Assembly: GCA_907165275.2 (NCBI GenBank) | Contig: OU015651.1 | Coordinates: 7,152,501-7,216,500, forward strand | Direction: 5' to 3' | Length of the DNA: 64,000 nucleotides | DNA from: Zygaena filipendulae | Taxonomy: Eukaryota; Arthropoda; Insecta; Lepidoptera; Zygaenidae | Shown: piece by piece, positions 32,476 through 43,687 of the stretch | Position numbering within the stretch: the stretch's first letter is position 1 | Layout: every line of letters begins with the position of its first letter | Program-made: the position numbers and the translations under genes | Notes under the pieces: model-generated | What the model saw: only the letters and a program-made list of their open reading frames with translations | Database searches by the model: none | Told to the model about the DNA's origin: nothing

Positions 32476-33054
32476 CGGATTTAATGCCACAGTGACATTC
32501 TGTGCCAGTCAACCTTCAGATAATACAGAAAGCTCACTTGGCGGTGCATTTACGAGATAATCCTACTCAGCTCTACGGAAAAACAAAGCGACTGACATTT
32601 TTTTCAAATGAGTTTTTTTTGTATTTTTACCACTTCTCACGCATAATGGAACTTACCACATACTCACAATCATCAAAAAGGCTTTAGTCTTAGAGAAATT
32701 AAAATTAATAAAATCGTTAAACTATGGAAGGTTTGTTTTAAAAAAAGCGATTTCCGGTTTTTTTTCTCCTGTAAAATTTATTCTGCTGCAATTACTTTGT
32801 TTTTCCATAGGGCAGCAGATATAATTTGTATTACAATCACGATATACTCATTGTTATCTCGTATGATGTTATGCACTAATTGACATACTTGTACAGTCCA
32901 GTCTTAGTAGTGTAAGTTATGAATAAAATGTGATTCGTTATGTCTCTAATATAATCTATATCTAACCTAATCTATTTTTCGAGTCAGATGTATTAATGAT
33001 AACAATATTAAAATTTACATGGTAAGCATAGTCTTTTTGTATAGAATTTTTTTT
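32476..33054. other. AT-rich non-coding spacer
   Basis: No gene or clear repeat seen. Confidence 0.4.
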
Positions 33055-33206
33055 TGTCTGTTTGTGTAACGGATAAACTTAAAAACAACGGAACCGATTT
33101 GAAAAATTCTTTCACTTATAGAAAGTGACAGTATTGCTGAGTAACATAGGATCTTTTTATCCCGGAATTCCCACGGGATCTCCGAAATTATCGCGGGTGA
33201 AAGTGT
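33055..33206 (-). repeat. CTAGCTG-type repeat, minus orientation
   Basis: It contains CTTTTTATCCCGGAATTCCC, GGGATCTCCGAAATTATCGC and GGGTGAAAGTGTGG. Confidence 0.7.
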
Positions 33207-34261
33207 GGAGAATTGACGCCATTATTAATACAAGCGAAATAAAACTTGTGAAATAGGTCGGTCAGTTGTTGAATGAGGTTTGCGAACTCAGTGAAATTTG
33301 CGGCTATATATATGAAAAGTCGCAGCCGCCGGCGAGTACGCGGCCCGCATTTATAATCACCCTATTGGTGAACACAGGCGACAATGCGCGAATGTGAACG
33401 TTGAAAAATAAAATAAAAAGCTCCTTGGAGTAAAACTTCTAAACAAAAAATACGGTTACTATAAATAGCATTATTATGGAAATAAGAAAGAATTCTATAG
33501 AAACAAATCATAATACAACTGCCATGAAATTTTAAATAAATGAGATATTTAATGCCTAAAAGTTTCTATTAGTGTTACAGTTACTCATTATAAATTCGTT
33601 TTTCTCTTCCGAAGACATGATGGCCGGGCGGGTGTACAAAGTCTCACGCAAGTGTTTTATTAATGCGTTTATTAAATTGCTGTCTTTGTAGGTACAGCAT
33701 TGTATTGCTGTGTTCTTGTTGAAGTTGATTGTTATATACTAGGTATTCCAAATCTTCAAAAATAACCGATGATGTTTACCAAGGGTGCTCTATACGTAAA
33801 TAAGTGAGTTAGTTCTTATTTACAAAATATTTGTTATAAAAAAATACATACAGCCGAATGCAGAATCTTCTCCTTTGTAGAAGTCGGTTAAAAAGTAATG
33901 CCTAAGCGATCGAACTTCGCTCTGCGTTTTTTTTTTAATTTTTAAAGAGAGGTAACATTGTTTTGTAATGGTATCTATGAGAGTTTTGACATTGTACCAG
34001 TATGCTAAATTGAGTCTAAGGTACCAGTATACTAACATTCAATAGCACACAATACAAGTAATTATACAACAAAGTACGTTCATAATACAAAGATAGCGTA
34101 GTGAGATGTCATTATAAAAAAATGTTTTTTTTTTGGTAGTTATTTTGCGTTTTTTATGGAATGACATCTACAACTTATTAATGAATTAACTAAAAACTAG
34201 AAAGTAGTTTGTTCAGAATCGACTTCTGAATCGATCGCACCATGTTTTAATATCCTACTAG
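33207..34261. other. AT-rich non-coding spacer
   Basis: 33280-33380 is somewhat GC-richer (AGCCGCCGGCGAGTACGCGG). No exon could be defined. Confidence 0.35.
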
Positions 34262-34428
34262 GTAATATTATAAATGTGAAAGTGTGGATGTTTGGATGTT
34301 TGGATGTTTGTTACTCAATCACGCGTTACTCAATCAATTATCAGAGAATGATATAGGGTACTTTTTATCCCGGAATTCCCGCGGAAATTCCGAAATTACC
34401 GCGGGTGAAACCGCGGGGCACAGTTAGA
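34262..34428 (-). repeat. CTAGCTG-type repeat, minus orientation, left of an inverted pair
   Basis: It runs from TAATATTATAAATGTGAAAG with a GGATGTTT array to AAACCGCGGGGCACAGTTAG. It faces the copy at 34498-34706. Confidence 0.85.
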
Positions 34429-34497
34429 AGGTTATATAGTATAGTGTAGGTTATAGTAGGCTATAGGTTAGTAGTAAAAATGAAAAATTATAACCTA

Positions 34498-34706
34498 CTA
34501 GCTGTGCCCCGCGGTTTCACCGCGGTAATTTCTCTCGGGAATTCCGGGATAAAAAGTACCCTATGTCCTTCTCTGTACCCCTGACAACGTGCGGGCCAAA
34601 TTTCATCCAAATCCGTTCAGCCGCTTTAGTGTGATTGAGTAACAAACATCCAAACATCTAAACATCCAAACATCCACACTTTCACATTTCTAATATTAGT
34701 AGGACT
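34498..34706 (+). repeat. CTAGCTG-type repeat, plus orientation, right of an inverted pair
   Basis: It runs from ACTAGCTGTGCCCCGCGG, through CTGTACCCCTGACAACGTGC and an AAACATCC array, to TTCTAATATTAGTAGGACT. This is one of the best full-length copies. It duplicates TAGTAGGACTAG at its end. Confidence 0.85.
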
Positions 34707-36115
34707 AGTAGGACTAGCCCATCTCTAAATTATTTATAATGCAATATTTGGCGCGTACGCCGACCGTATAGCAAAAAAATCGGATCGGTCATTGACACGT
34801 AGGCGCAGGCGTAGGTCACCTCCAAACTAATGTTGAATACCTTTTAGACTATTAATGTTTCCGACGTAATTTTACTATTAATCATATTACTGTTTATTTT
34901 TTTAAATGGGGTGTATCAGGTTTTTGGTTCATTCATTAACACGTTGTATATACCTGGATAGATAAATTAAATCTAATTATAATTGGATCTTGTTATTTGA
35001 AAATAAACATTATTATTATTATTATAAAAAGCTACACCTTATCAAACATCAAAATTTTATTAAAACCGTAACAGCCATTTCCAAGATACACGAAATATAT
35101 ATATTAGTTATAGACGAGATTCGCTCCTTAAGTTATTAGTAAAAGATATATAAATATAGTTAAAGCATTTTCAACTAGATGGAAGTTGTTATATTCATCT
35201 TATCGAAAAGAAGAATAAATGTTAGCATAGTAAGGGAGAGGTTCTATCGCCAGTGGCAACAAATTGTTACAAATGGTCGGTGGAGGTTCGCAGTCGGCGC
35301 ACAATGCTCGTCAGAGCCCCATCCAAGTGGGGAGTCTCGTTCTGTTAGCAGCGGAGACACAAATTTCCTGCTGTTTCTCTCGCTTATAATTTTCCACATT
35401 ACTTTAAGCATAAATGTTTCTTTCAAAATTATTTTCCTTCTCTAATGTGTCATACGAAAGCTTTCACTGATGAGAGTGACATTGTTAACCCATATATGTA
35501 CTACTCATGTAACTATATATTGTTATACAAATACTTCATGTAAGTTCTTGGAAGTTGTAGATGCAACCTATGAGATATTATATCTATTATAATTAAACTC
35601 TGCGTTTGCATGCTAACTTCCTTGTCGCTGGGAGCGATAGAAGCGACCACAACACGTATTAGTGCTTGTGTCTTGTACGCATAACTCAAACAAAACAAGC
35701 ATAAAATAGAACGAAGCTACGACATTCAAACAGTTGAAATATAATCAAAACGAGAAATTTATTTTCCCCGTATACGACACTAAAAATACGTCTACTTAGA
35801 ATATAGTTAGGATCATTGAAATGCTTTGCCAAGCTTTTTTAACGCACTCTTACATAATATACTCGCTAAGAGAGTTCCTGAAATACTTCATTTGAAAAGA
35901 GTCTTGACATGCAACATAAGGTAAACACAATTTTTTGGTTATAATACTTTTGTAGCGTTTAGGCTTGATAAAGTAGGTATTCGTATAGTAAAAAATTTAA
36001 ACCAAAAAGGCCAAAAACGACTTTTTCGAAGCGTTTTTATATTATGTTTCAATGTTGTAGAAATGTAAATGTTGTAGGTAAGTATATATATCAGAAAATT
36101 GTACTAATTATACCT
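34707..36115. other. Spacer, mostly AT-rich
   Basis: 35240-35375 is of balanced composition and open on both strands (88 codons plus, 60 codons minus) but has no motif. The rest is AT-rich. Confidence 0.3.
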
Positions 36116-36560
36116 ACTAGCTGTGCCTGTGACTTCACCCGCCTCAGTTTCATTATTCCCGCAGGAACTCCTAAATTACTACAAATTGGCTACTTGACTA
36201 AATTTTTTTTTAGTCCGTCGTGTAGATTCATAAAAAATATTGGACGTCTTTTTTTACGTAATAAAAAAATAACGGTGATACATTGAGTTGAAATTTCGCG
36301 TGACGCCACCACTTGGTGCAGTTTGTACGGGGCTTATACTGAATAATGACGACACGAGGCCCCCACCCTAAACTTTGATGCGCTTTATCTATGTTTATTT
36401 TCACTAATTTGAAAAAGCAAAAAATACGTGACTATTATTTTTTACTTTCTAACTGTCGGACTAATTAGAATTTTGATCTTCATACCCCGGAAATTACCCA
36501 ATTGAAGTACGTAACAACAAGTAGATATATACCATGGACCAATAAAACTAGATCCATGAT
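36116..36560 (+). mobile_element. CTAGCTG start joined to repeat family X, copy 2
   Basis: 36116-36180 is a CTAGCTG-type head. 36212-36535 aligns with family X copy 1 (20597-20924). It ends CCATGGACCAATAAAACTAG and ATCCATGA, a looser form of the palindrome at 21106. Confidence 0.6.
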
Positions 36561-37479
36561 ATATACGAACACAACAAAAAAATATTTAAATCAGTCGAGC
36601 CATTTTCGGGTTGTTTTTATATTACATTAGATGATTTTTGCCAGTAACTCCGCTTTAGGTGTAGTTATCATTTTAATAATTGAATGCTCAATTAGCTAAA
36701 ACAGGATAACCGCGAGTGAGCAAGTTTCCCATACAATATGATTTCCGGTGAGCAAGCGCGGCCGACAACGGCGCTAGGCACAGGTAGGTATCTGACGCAA
36801 ACTTGTGATCACCGGAACGAGGGATGAAGCGATAAGAGGATTACCTACTTCGCACCAGAAGGCTCAGTTTGTTTGCATGTTCTATTTATATTTGCAACTT
36901 TGTTCACTTAATGAGGAAACGTGCTACCTACAGGAAAAAGAGAAAGTATCGTAACAGTTTTTATTGCAGATAATGTTTGGACTTAATTATTATGCTCTGT
37001 ATCTTTACGAGGGTGGAGAAAAACTGATTTGAATTCAAACATAATGCAATGATAATACCTTTTCAGTACTTTCTTGATTTCGAGAAATAAAACATAGGAC
37101 ATTTGAAGCATTTAATTTATTTGAATAGATTTTAAATGCTAACTGCTAAATATTTGCAGCTAATTTTACCACATCTTATATTAACATAATATATAGGTAC
37201 GACCAGATTTCGTTATTTATCGAGAGCGAAATAAAACGATCAATAAAAACATCAAAAGCCGATAAAATAAAAATAAACTCCAGGATCAGATAAATAGGGT
37301 ATGGTGTGGTGGTGTGATGTGATATGTTTTTATCTTTGTTATTGTTTGGTACCTGTATTCACTTATTGTAAGTAGTAGCTGTGTACAACCCATTAATAAA
37401 TAAATAAATCAATAAATGCAATGCATAAAAAAAAACTTCATCGAAATAATAAAGAAAATACTTATAAATAAAGAAAATA
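36561..37479. other. Spacer, no gene seen
   Basis: 36700-36800 is GC-richer (GTGAGCAAGCGCGGCCGACA). The rest is AT-rich and unremarkable. Confidence 0.35.
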
Positions 37480-37499
37480 CAGAAATACTACTTATAGAG

Positions 37500-37705
37500 T
37501 TAAACTGGAAACTCCAGGTCCACCTTTTAAAGTAGCAAGAGGAGTCAAAAAAGGGGACCCCCTATCCCCTAAGCTATTCGTAGGAGTTCTTGAGCAGGTC
37601 TTCAGATCTTTAGATTGACAAGAAATAGGACTGAAACTGCACGGTAGCACTCTATCCCACGTAAGGTTTGCAGACGTTTGTATTGCTCTCAAAAGACCCG
37701 AGAAT
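37500..37705 (+). pseudogene. LINE reverse-transcriptase fragment, dead
   Basis: The plus strand reads ARGVKKGDPLSPKLFVGVLE, the strongly conserved RT block around QGDPLSP, then after one in-frame TGA (near 37617) HVRFADVCIALKR, the catalytic FADD block with Val in place of the second Asp. This spacing is typical of RTE/CR1-like LINEs. No other LINE domains lie nearby, so it is a short relic. Confidence 0.75.
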
Positions 37706-37974
37706 AAATAAATCAAGAAAGAACAAAAATAACTGATAAAGAACCTATAAGTGTTAATTTAATAAGTTGCACTAAAAAGTACCTCCTTGATGCTCAGCGA
37801 GGCTAGATGATGTGGCGGAATGGGGTGATCACCCAACCAACTTTGTAGAGTGTGACATTTGTAACGCATAATGTAAGTATAGTGTATTAAGTTTATTGTA
37901 ATGTTCAATAGTAGTAAAAGATATATTAGTGCCTTAAATTCATGTTGTTCACCTATATATTACTTATATAATAG
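37706..37974. other. AT-rich non-coding spacer
   Basis: No gene seen. Confidence 0.4.
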
Positions 37975-38175
37975 TAGCTGTGCCCCGCGGTTTCACCCGC
38001 GGTAATTTCGGAGATCCCGCGGGAATTCCGGGATAAAAAGCACCCTATGTCCTTCTATGTACGCCTGACAACGAGCATGCCAAATTTCATCCAAATCCGT
38101 TCAGCCGTTTTTGCGTGATTGAGTAACAAACATCCAAACATCCAAACATCCACACTTTCACATTTATTAGTAGGA
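37975..38175 (+). repeat. CTAGCTG-type repeat, full-length
   Basis: It runs from TAGCTGTGCCCCGCGGTTTC to TTTATTAGTAGGAT, with AACATCC arrays near 38128-38150. Confidence 0.85.
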
Positions 38176-39212
38176 TTTACCATATACATATGTAAGTATG
38201 TAAGTATTTTTAATGAGATTTAAGTTTATGTAATCGGGTCCGTGACGTCATATGAATTGTTAATATAGTTTTTTTTAGTTATTTTTTATGGTAATTTTTA
38301 AGTTTATTTATAAAATAAACGAAATTACGGTGGCAGCTGTAAACCAGCGCTATCTCACATAGTAAATCACATACTCGTAGTGTGAGACAGCATTATGCTG
38401 AGCCGGGACCATTTTGTCAGCAATAATTATAACGTTTTGGTTAACATAATGTGTAGGCAAATGAATTTTTTTTCTTTCTTTCTTTCTTGTTAATATAAAA
38501 CTCGTAACGGCCCTTTATAGAAGTATTTCTGAGAAAAAACATGAAATAACTTACTTTGCTCGTGTAAAATTAAACCAACGTTTTTCGAATAAAAAATAAT
38601 GACAAATAACAAACAGCATACAACATATTATGTATATTATGTTTATATGAACATATTTTATCTAATTTTCATGAAGTAAACAGTGTAAAAATGGAGAGTC
38701 ATTTCTTTTTTCGTGTCTGTAACTTTTATGTAATAACTGAAGCAATTAGATAATGACCAGCCCGCGTCAAGCACATGCCAATGAGTGACTGTACCACTAA
38801 AGTAAATGATCATAAAAGGGCATGAATTGGCTATTACACGATAGGGAGGATGTTAATTGACCATCCCTCCATAACACGCATCATCCAGTTACCACACATC
38901 GGGCATTATGGGTTTATTGTGCGCGTCGTATGTAATAATAATTAGCCTCCAAAGACTTAAAGCGCCTCATAGAATTTATAGAATCTACCTCTACAAAATG
39001 GTGGAAGTAATAAGTTTTAAGAAATGGTAGATGTCAAAACACTGCATTTTATGCTAGCTCTTATTTAACTAAAGTTGCTTAATGCTTACATAAACATTTA
39101 AAACCGATCAATAAACATTCCATAAAGCTTTCCTGCTCGATAAAAATATATACTGAACAATCCCACAAGATATTGCTTCCAAAATCTAGTCAAGTAGTAT
39201 TCTAACTCTATA
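38176..39212. other. AT-rich non-coding spacer
   Basis: A short (TTTC)n run at 38470-38488. Nothing else recognised. Confidence 0.4.
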
Positions 39213-39408
39213 CTAATATTATAAAGAGGTAAAGTTTGTGAGTTTGTGACGTTGTAACCCCTTGGTTAACTCTGGATGAAATGAACCGATTTCGAAAATT
39301 ATTTCACATATAGGAAACTACGGTAGTGACATAGGGTATTTTTATCTCAAAATTTTTACGGGAACTCTGAAATTGCCGCGGGTGAAACCGTGGGGGACAG
39401 TTAGTTTA
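39213..39408 (-). repeat. CTAGCTG-type repeat, minus orientation
   Basis: It runs from TACTAATATTATAAAGAGGT through GTGAGTTTGTGACGTTGT to GGGTGAAACCGTGGG and CAGTTAG. Confidence 0.7.
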
Positions 39409-40555
39409 GTATATAAGTACTGGTTTTTTCATTCACGTTTATTTCGGGGTTCCCGCTAAAATTCCATTGTAAAAAGTGTATAGGTACCTATGTCTTTTTT
39501 GTACCTCTGGCAAAGTGTATGCACATGATAAGCGATTGAGTTAAGGCGTGAAGGCGTAACATGCAAACTCACGTTTATCATATTAGTTTGTAAAAATGAA
39601 TGAATAAATAAATAATAATAAAAAAAAGTTAGGATTACCCATCATCACAATCATCACATACATTCATCAGTTCTCTGGTATCTAATACAATCTCTGCTTA
39701 GTTTTTAGGACCAGATCGCTGTTTGCGCTGTTTGATAACATTATATATAGGTATTATGTATATTTTTTTACAACGATTATTGGAAAATTGATTTTACGCT
39801 CGCTTTACCTACCGTTGTACATCGTGGCGTATAGATAACACTCTAACGTACCAAAATGACGCTACTCTTTCGTAGTAAGATATTACCAACTCGTAAAAGC
39901 GACACGACATGGCACCGCGCACCACTTCCACTTCGGGGCTTGATAACTAATTAATCAAGACCGGAGCGAGCACGAGCGGTGTGATTTCCTGCGCTGGTGA
40001 AAAATGCTGAGTTAAGATAAAAGTGAGAAGGGTCGAAGGGGCCCTGCCAGCTGACGGCGCTTCAAGTCAATAGTCATATTTTTCTAACTACATCAGTTTG
40101 CGTAAAACTGAAAATAATGCTTCATAGAATAGAAAAAGGTCTTTTGCCGTATCCATAGCTAACAAAATAACCTAAATAAAATAATATTTCGGCCGGTTAA
40201 TTCACCGTTTAAAAAGAAACTAAACAAGCTTTGCTTTTGAAATAAGCAATCAATAAGTTTCCAAAATGAACTAGATGAAGTGTAACCTAAAAACACGCTA
40301 AAGAGTTTCACTATCCTGCTATGCCTCCATCATCAAATCAGCTCCAAGATAACAAATTATACTTTTGTCATCTGAACTATGTAGACAGGCTGCAGTACAT
40401 AAAAGAGTTTCACATCGATACAGCAATTAGAAGTATACTTAGGTTAAAATTGACTATTGAGATTTTACTACCTTTTCATATCTTCGGTCTGATTGATTTC
40501 TCGGCACCATCAGCAACAGGTTTTATAACACGAACCATTTCGGTTCAAATTACAG
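39409..40555. other. Presumed intron of the Mid1-like gene plus degenerate repeat
   Basis: 39420-39590 is a faint repeat copy. 39900-40070 is GC-richer without a definable exon. The stretch ends in the splice acceptor TTACAG at 40550-40555. Confidence 0.4.
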
Positions 40556-40922
40556 GACACGTACCGGCGTTGGGCGTGCAGCACGATGGTGCCGCTGTGG
40601 GTGGAGGAGGGCGCAGAGGAGGGCGGCGAGGAGGGCGGCAGGTCGCGGCGCGCGCCCGCCGAGCATGCAGCGCGGTGGCGCGCGCGGCACCTGGAGCGCG
40701 TCGGGCACCTGGACCGGCGGCGCGGGCCCGGTGGCGGCGGGGGCCTCGTAGGCCGTTGGGTGCGCGCCGCCGCCGCGGGCCCCGGCCGGCCCCTCGCGCG
40801 CCTCAAGCCCTGCCTGTCTATCTGTCAGCTCGTCGAGCAACACTGCCCATACTTCCTGCCCGCGGACCGCGCCCCTGCCTATCCCACACAGTACGCGGGC
40901 GAGCCCACCTTTTTATGCCTAG
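40556..40922 (+). CDS. Mid1: Mid1/NLF-1/FAM155-like NALCN channel subunit, penultimate exon
   Basis: NALF-family proteins (Mid1 in flies, NLF-1 in worms, FAM155/NALF in mammals) fold a Cys-rich ectodomain onto the NALCN sodium-leak channel and help it leave the ER. The exon follows TTACAG and opens in phase 0 with DTYRRWACST, matching the family's Y-x2-W-x-CS. It then has PCLSICQLVEQHCPYFLP, matching the PC-x3-C-x5-6-CP-x2-LP signature, and GEPTFLC, matching the G-x2-SF-x-C motif. The exon ends CTAG|GTGAGT in phase 1. Between the first and second motif about 66 residues of Glu/Gly then Arg/Ala/Gly-rich sequence (40604-40801) replace what I recall as a spacer of a dozen or so residues in vertebrates. 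Upstream exons were not found. Confidence 0.82.
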
Positions 40923-41957
40923 GTGAGTGTGGGTTTGTCAGCCTTCATCGAAACCAGGGTTTCGTAGCTAGTTTTGAAAGCGGATTTTCTATTACTTTTA
41001 TCATAACTACATACATACCTAAATAATTTTATGTAAACATATGAATTTTTTAACTTAATAATTAACTTTAAAAACTTTAACTTTTAATAATGAATTTTTT
41101 AAATTAATTAACCTCAACGTCAAATAAGAGCGTAAACGTGTTTAATAGAAACGACTCTATCGCAAAGAGGTGTCATCTCTGTCACGTGTACTTAATGATT
41201 TGCAAGTAGAGTCGCCATCCGCAGTGAAGGGATTTTCGCAAGATTTGCTATCAAAAAGCTGTCAATGGTGAGAAATATAATTATAAATTACATTTAGCAT
41301 TCATATTAAAGACTTTATTGCAGAATACTGTACACACTACCTATCTTGAATACGCTGCAATTCTTTTTTTTTCCTGTAACATAAAAAACACGAAGTTCCT
41401 GTAAAACACGAAGTTCATTCCACACGCCTGTTTTGCACAATTAATTCTTTTTTGGTAGAGCCGCCAAAAATCATTGCAAACAATGATTACCTACCTATAT
41501 TATTAAACTATTAATCACATAAATCTTGGAAGATCTAGTGTCTGTGAGATGGTATTAAATGTTTATAAAATTAAAAATAAGTAATCGTATCTATCTTATA
41601 TTATGTAGATTGTACGTATATAAAAGCATAAACTGACTGATCGATCAATGCACGGCCATGAAATTTTGCACAAATATTTCTTACCTAAAAGTGACGTAGG
41701 TGTGCATCTAAGAAAGGATTTTTGAAAATTCAATCCCTATGGGGGTGAAAAGGGGTTGCAAAGTTTGTATTGAACAACGTATTTACTTGAAAGAAAATTC
41801 AGGTCAAGAAGTTTCTAGGCCCAACCATTTCATTGTTTGAAGTTTCCTCAATTCCCGCGGTAACTCCGAAATTACCGCGAGTGATACCGCGGCAAGCAAC
41901 TAGGCTTTCTATATGCATTTTTAACATAGTTCAAAGTAATCACGTGTTCCGTTACAG
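40923..41957 (+). other. Intron of the Mid1-like gene
   Basis: It has a GTGAGT donor and TTCCGTTACAG acceptor, is 1035 bp, and splits a GAT codon (phase 1). It contains an older repeat at its 3' end. Confidence 0.8.
41620..41902 (-). repeat. CTAGCTG-related repeat in the Mid1-like intron
   Basis: It contains GGCCATGAAATTTTGCACAA, AATCCCTATGGGGGTGAAAA and, at the end, CTCAATTCCCGCGGTAACTC and AAGCAACTAG. Confidence 0.6.
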
Positions 41958-42292
41958 ATCCACGCATACCAGAGACGGGAGCACAGGCGAACAAATCCAA
42001 CTACGGTTCGGACGAGTGCTGCTACTGGTACTGCGAGGGGCGGCTGTGCTACCGGTGCGAGGCGCGACTGGGTGAGCCGCGGCGGCCCCCCGCGGAGCAG
42101 TGCGCGCCCGTGGAGGAGCGCGTGCCCTCGTGCTCGGTGCCTTACCAGGCGCCCGCACGCGCGCGCCCCGCTCGCGCCCCTCCCAACCTCGCCCTGCTCA
42201 CCCTCGCTCTACTCTTCGGGCTCGCCGCGCACACACGGACATTTTGGACTACGTCCATACCATTAGTGAATGTGCGCGATTCGAGGTTATAG
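41958..42292 (+). CDS. Mid1: Mid1/NLF-1/FAM155-like NALCN channel subunit, terminal exon
   Basis: It joins the preceding exon in phase 1 to continue LDPRIPETGAQANKSNYGSD. It includes an N-glycosylation site (NKS), then DECCYWYCEGRLCYRC, the family's ECC element with further cysteines. A Pro/Arg/Ala-rich stretch leads to a hydrophobic C-terminal segment, NLALLTLALLFGLAA, and a short tail to TAG 42290-42292. Mammalian FAM155A also ends in a hydrophobic segment. The two exons give 233 residues. The gene is on the strand opposite to the metalloproteinase and converges on it. Confidence 0.82.
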
Positions 42293-42550
42293 TTTTACGT
42301 TAACGTGCGTTGCACCCCCGCACCCAACGATCGCCGAACTACGATCGGAACTTCTATTAGTGCTGTAGGTACTTATGATAATAAATTATGCGCGGTTACG
42401 AGTTCGATGATCCCCGTGACTTGCGCCGCCGTAGGCCATCGCCGCCGCCCTCGCAAGCACGACGGTGATATAGACTTTAAGATATTTGTGTCCGTTGTTC
42501 GATAACCAAAACACAAAAAAACACCAAATGTTTTGATTGTTTTATGCATT
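42293..42550 (+). other. Probable 3' UTR of the Mid1-like gene
   Basis: CG-richer than the spacer beyond. AATAAA at 42379-42384 is a possible polyadenylation signal. Confidence 0.4.
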
Positions 42551-43587
42551 TTAATTCGTAAGCGCTATAAGCCGACGTTCCGGCCAATATATCTATTATA
42601 TTATTCGTAATATTGAATTCGTCACAGTTCCAAAACGAAATACACAATATTTAATTGACTTGAGATTTACTTTCATAAAATAGTTGATGCCTATATAAGC
42701 ACTGTATTTTTGATTTTTTTTATTAAACTATTATAGTTATTTATATAGAAGCAATATATCCCCAAGAAAGATAGTGGTAAATTTTACAAAGCTGAGTAGG
42801 TTTTTGGTAAATGTGTTATGCAAAATTGTTGAAGGTTACTTTAACAATTCTCTCAATTAGCGTAACTTAAGGACGCGATTGGACATTTTGTTCAACCGAA
42901 TTCTGAATACTATTGGCGTGAAATTATGTAGTAGAGGAAAAATGGGCACACTAAACTCTACTAAACTGGTAATTGATTAGGTATGACGTAATGTCAGTTT
43001 CAAAAAAACAATCACACGGGCATGTACTAGTATTTTTTTAAATTAGTAATTGTGTTTAAATTGTTTGGGTTTTTCCTATTCCTATAATTGTTTCCTAACA
43101 CATACATTTTATAGAAAACACAATTTTTTTATATTCTTAACTAACCAATGTTGCCAATTTTGTACTGAGTAATTTTACTGACATGGAAATACTTATCTTA
43201 CATATAAAATTATTATTAATGAGTATTGTTTACACTTCAAAACCCGCCTTCGAGACTTTTTACTCCCCTAATCCACACATTGCAATATCAGGGTTCTTTC
43301 ATCATAATATGATAATTATTATTTGGATCAAGAATTTTAAAGACTTCAAGTCTTGGTAAGTTTGGTCAAAAAAGATTCTTAATAGTAAAACTAGGTAACA
43401 TAACTTAAAAAACAATGTAAAATTTATTTTCAGTTTATTGCAAATTCAAAATACTGCTCGTTATCTATATTCATCAGTAAAAAGAAAACTATAACATTTG
43501 ACGCATTTTAATAATATATTATTTACGCGAATACCCTAATTTTAATGCAGTTTGACTGTTGTTCTTTTAGATATTATGATAATTATG
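42551..43587. other. AT-rich intergenic spacer
   Basis: No gene or obvious repeat. Confidence 0.4.
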
Positions 43588-43687
43588 GCGAATATAACGT
43601 GATCTCTACATAGAGAATTTTAAATTTTGTACTAAAATTATTCGAATTTTGGAAATTTTCATTTAGAGACCACATTAATGTCGCCAC
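43588..43687. repeat. Imperfect fold-back element of about 100 bp
   Basis: The ends GCGAATATAACGTGATCTCT and AGAGACCACATTAATGTCGC are imperfect inverted repeats (roughly 70 percent by eye) and the middle is AATTTT/AAAATT-rich. A small MITE is likely. Confidence 0.4.

Noticed and set aside
40510..40926. Long frames on both strands over the GC-rich exon
   Set aside because: High GC keeps several frames open. Only the frame with YRRWACST and PCLSIC has splice phases and family motifs that fit.
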